Origin: Rikenellaceae bacterium
GTDB lineage: Bacteria; Bacteroidota; Bacteroidia; Bacteroidales; Rikenellaceae
Length of the DNA stretch: 64,000 nt
Direction: 5' to 3'
Assembly (NCBI GenBank): GCA_015059735.1
Contig: SUZX01000002.1
Span: forward strand, 1 to 64,000
Below are positions 63,371 to 64,000 of this stretch, piece by piece. Both the position numbers and the translations under genes were made by a program. The notes beneath the pieces were generated by a model that was not told the origin of the DNA, did not search any database, and saw only the letters and a list, made by a program, of their open reading frames with translations. How positions within the stretch are numbered: the stretch's first letter is position 1; every line of letters starts with the position of its first letter.

Positions 63371-63581
63371 CTTTACAGAAAAACCGGCAAGACTCTTTGT
63401 GGCAATGTTGCCGAGGAGTATGCCTGAAATCAAAACGGTCGAATTTTGTTTGTGACCGTTAAAGAACCGAGAGCGGTTCGACTGAAAATATTGGAGTGTT
63501 CCGCCGACTTCATATCCCAACCGGCGATGTATAAAACTTTCAAGCCCGATTCGTCCCGCGTGCGGGGCGATAAAATATATA

Positions 63582-64000
63582 ATGAATAAAGAATTAATCG
63601 TAAACGTAAACCCGACCGAGATCTCCATTGCGCTCTGCGAGGATAAAGTCCTTGTGGAGTTGAACAAGGAGCGTTGCCAAACCGGTTTCGCTGTGGGAGA
63701 TATTTATCTCGGAAAGGTGCGTAAAATAATGCCCGGACTTAATGCGGCATTCGTTAATATAGGACACGAAAAAGACGCCTTTATCCACTATCTCGACCTC
63801 GGATCACATTTCCCGTCGCTTCAAAAGTTGGTCAATTCGTACCAGCCCGGAAAGCGTGGCATACGGGTTGAAACGATGAAAATGGAGGAGCCGCTTGAAA
63901 AAGAGGGCAAAATTGGCGACTATCTTCAAGTCGGACAGACCATCATGGTACAGGTGGCCAAAGAGGCCATCTCGACCAAAGGTCCGCGCCTGACGGCCGA
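63582..64000 (+). CDS. rng: RNase E/G family ribonuclease (5' part)
   Basis: The frame opens at ATG 63582 and runs off the window, about 139 codons. The protein begins MNKELIVNVNPTEISIALCEDK, followed by LVELNKERCQTGFAVGDIYLGKVRKIMPGLNAAFVNIGHEKDAF, which is the RNase E/G S1 domain start, and KEAISTKGPRLTA near the end. It should be an endoribonuclease that processes rRNA and mRNA. It has a 5' leader of about 210 bases. Whether it is RNase E or RNase G cannot be told from this part; Bacteroidota members are usually named RNase E/G. Confidence 0.92.
   Translation, partial: MNKELIVNVNPTEISIALCEDKVLVELNKERCQTGFAVGDIYLGKVRKIMPGLNAAFVNIGHEKDAFIHYLDLGSHFPSLQKLVNSYQPGKRGIRVETMKMEEPLEKEGKIGDYLQVGQTIMVQVAKEAISTKGPRLTA

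Overview
The window is a chromosomal segment of a Bacteroidota bacterium, most likely order Bacteroidales. The evidence is the many TTTG-N19..21-TAnnTTTG promoters, the near absence of Shine-Dalgarno sequences, fused SecDF, the family set (DUF4493, PCMD, fimbrillin-like, DUF5689, DUF5606, DUF4831, C10 peptidase with pro-domain) and the 29-residue basic protein between HU and RNase E/G. I cannot resolve the genus; a Rikenellaceae/Alistipes-like genome is only a guess. No rRNA, tRNA, CRISPR array, transposase or phage gene was found.

Layout. 1-8.1 kb: obg, two tandem DUF5689-type lipoproteins, serB, an MscS channel, a DUF5606 protein, a C10 cysteine protease lipoprotein with a small lipoprotein partner, all lying between two inverted copies of a ~110-140 bp intergenic repeat. 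8.1-13 kb: dnaK, an EamA transporter, a probable 6S-type RNA (about 11,062-11,310), and a lipoprotein plus coiled-coil/beta-barrel pair. 13-21.8 kb: secDF, then a tightly overlapping chain (YbbR-like fragment, coaE, folP, LolD-like ATPase, TIGR02757 protein, tRNA methyltransferase), a DUF4831 protein and an AlkD-like protein. 21.8-27.6 kb, minus strand: thioredoxin, radA, lipoprotein, rseP, dxr and a LytM-like protein that lacks the zinc ligands. 27.7-35.5 kb: nucleotidyltransferase, a Wza/Wzc pair coupled to a small HAD protein, a cytoplasmic GH13 enzyme, and a TPM-domain/LemA pair. 35.8-51.9 kb: plsC, parE, parC, aroK, murI, ftsK, a LolA-like protein, aroB, typA, GT39 and GtrA glycolipid genes, greA.

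52.3-62.5 kb, minus strand, is the accessory highlight: seven genes in one tightly spaced operon, all encoding exported proteins. They are a fimbrillin-like lipoprotein, three DUF4493-type lipoproteins (one also with a PCMD domain), two paralogous outer-membrane beta-barrels, and a second PCMD lipoprotein. There is no SusC/SusD, enzyme or regulator. The set looks like a dedicated cell-surface structure or adhesin assembly of unknown function and is the best candidate for an undescribed system. The window closes with HU, the 29-aa basic protein, a strong terminator and the 5' part of an RNase E/G gene.

Start codons were chosen from visible promoters, signal peptides and stop/start overlaps; several long ORFs open upstream of their own promoter and were shortened accordingly.
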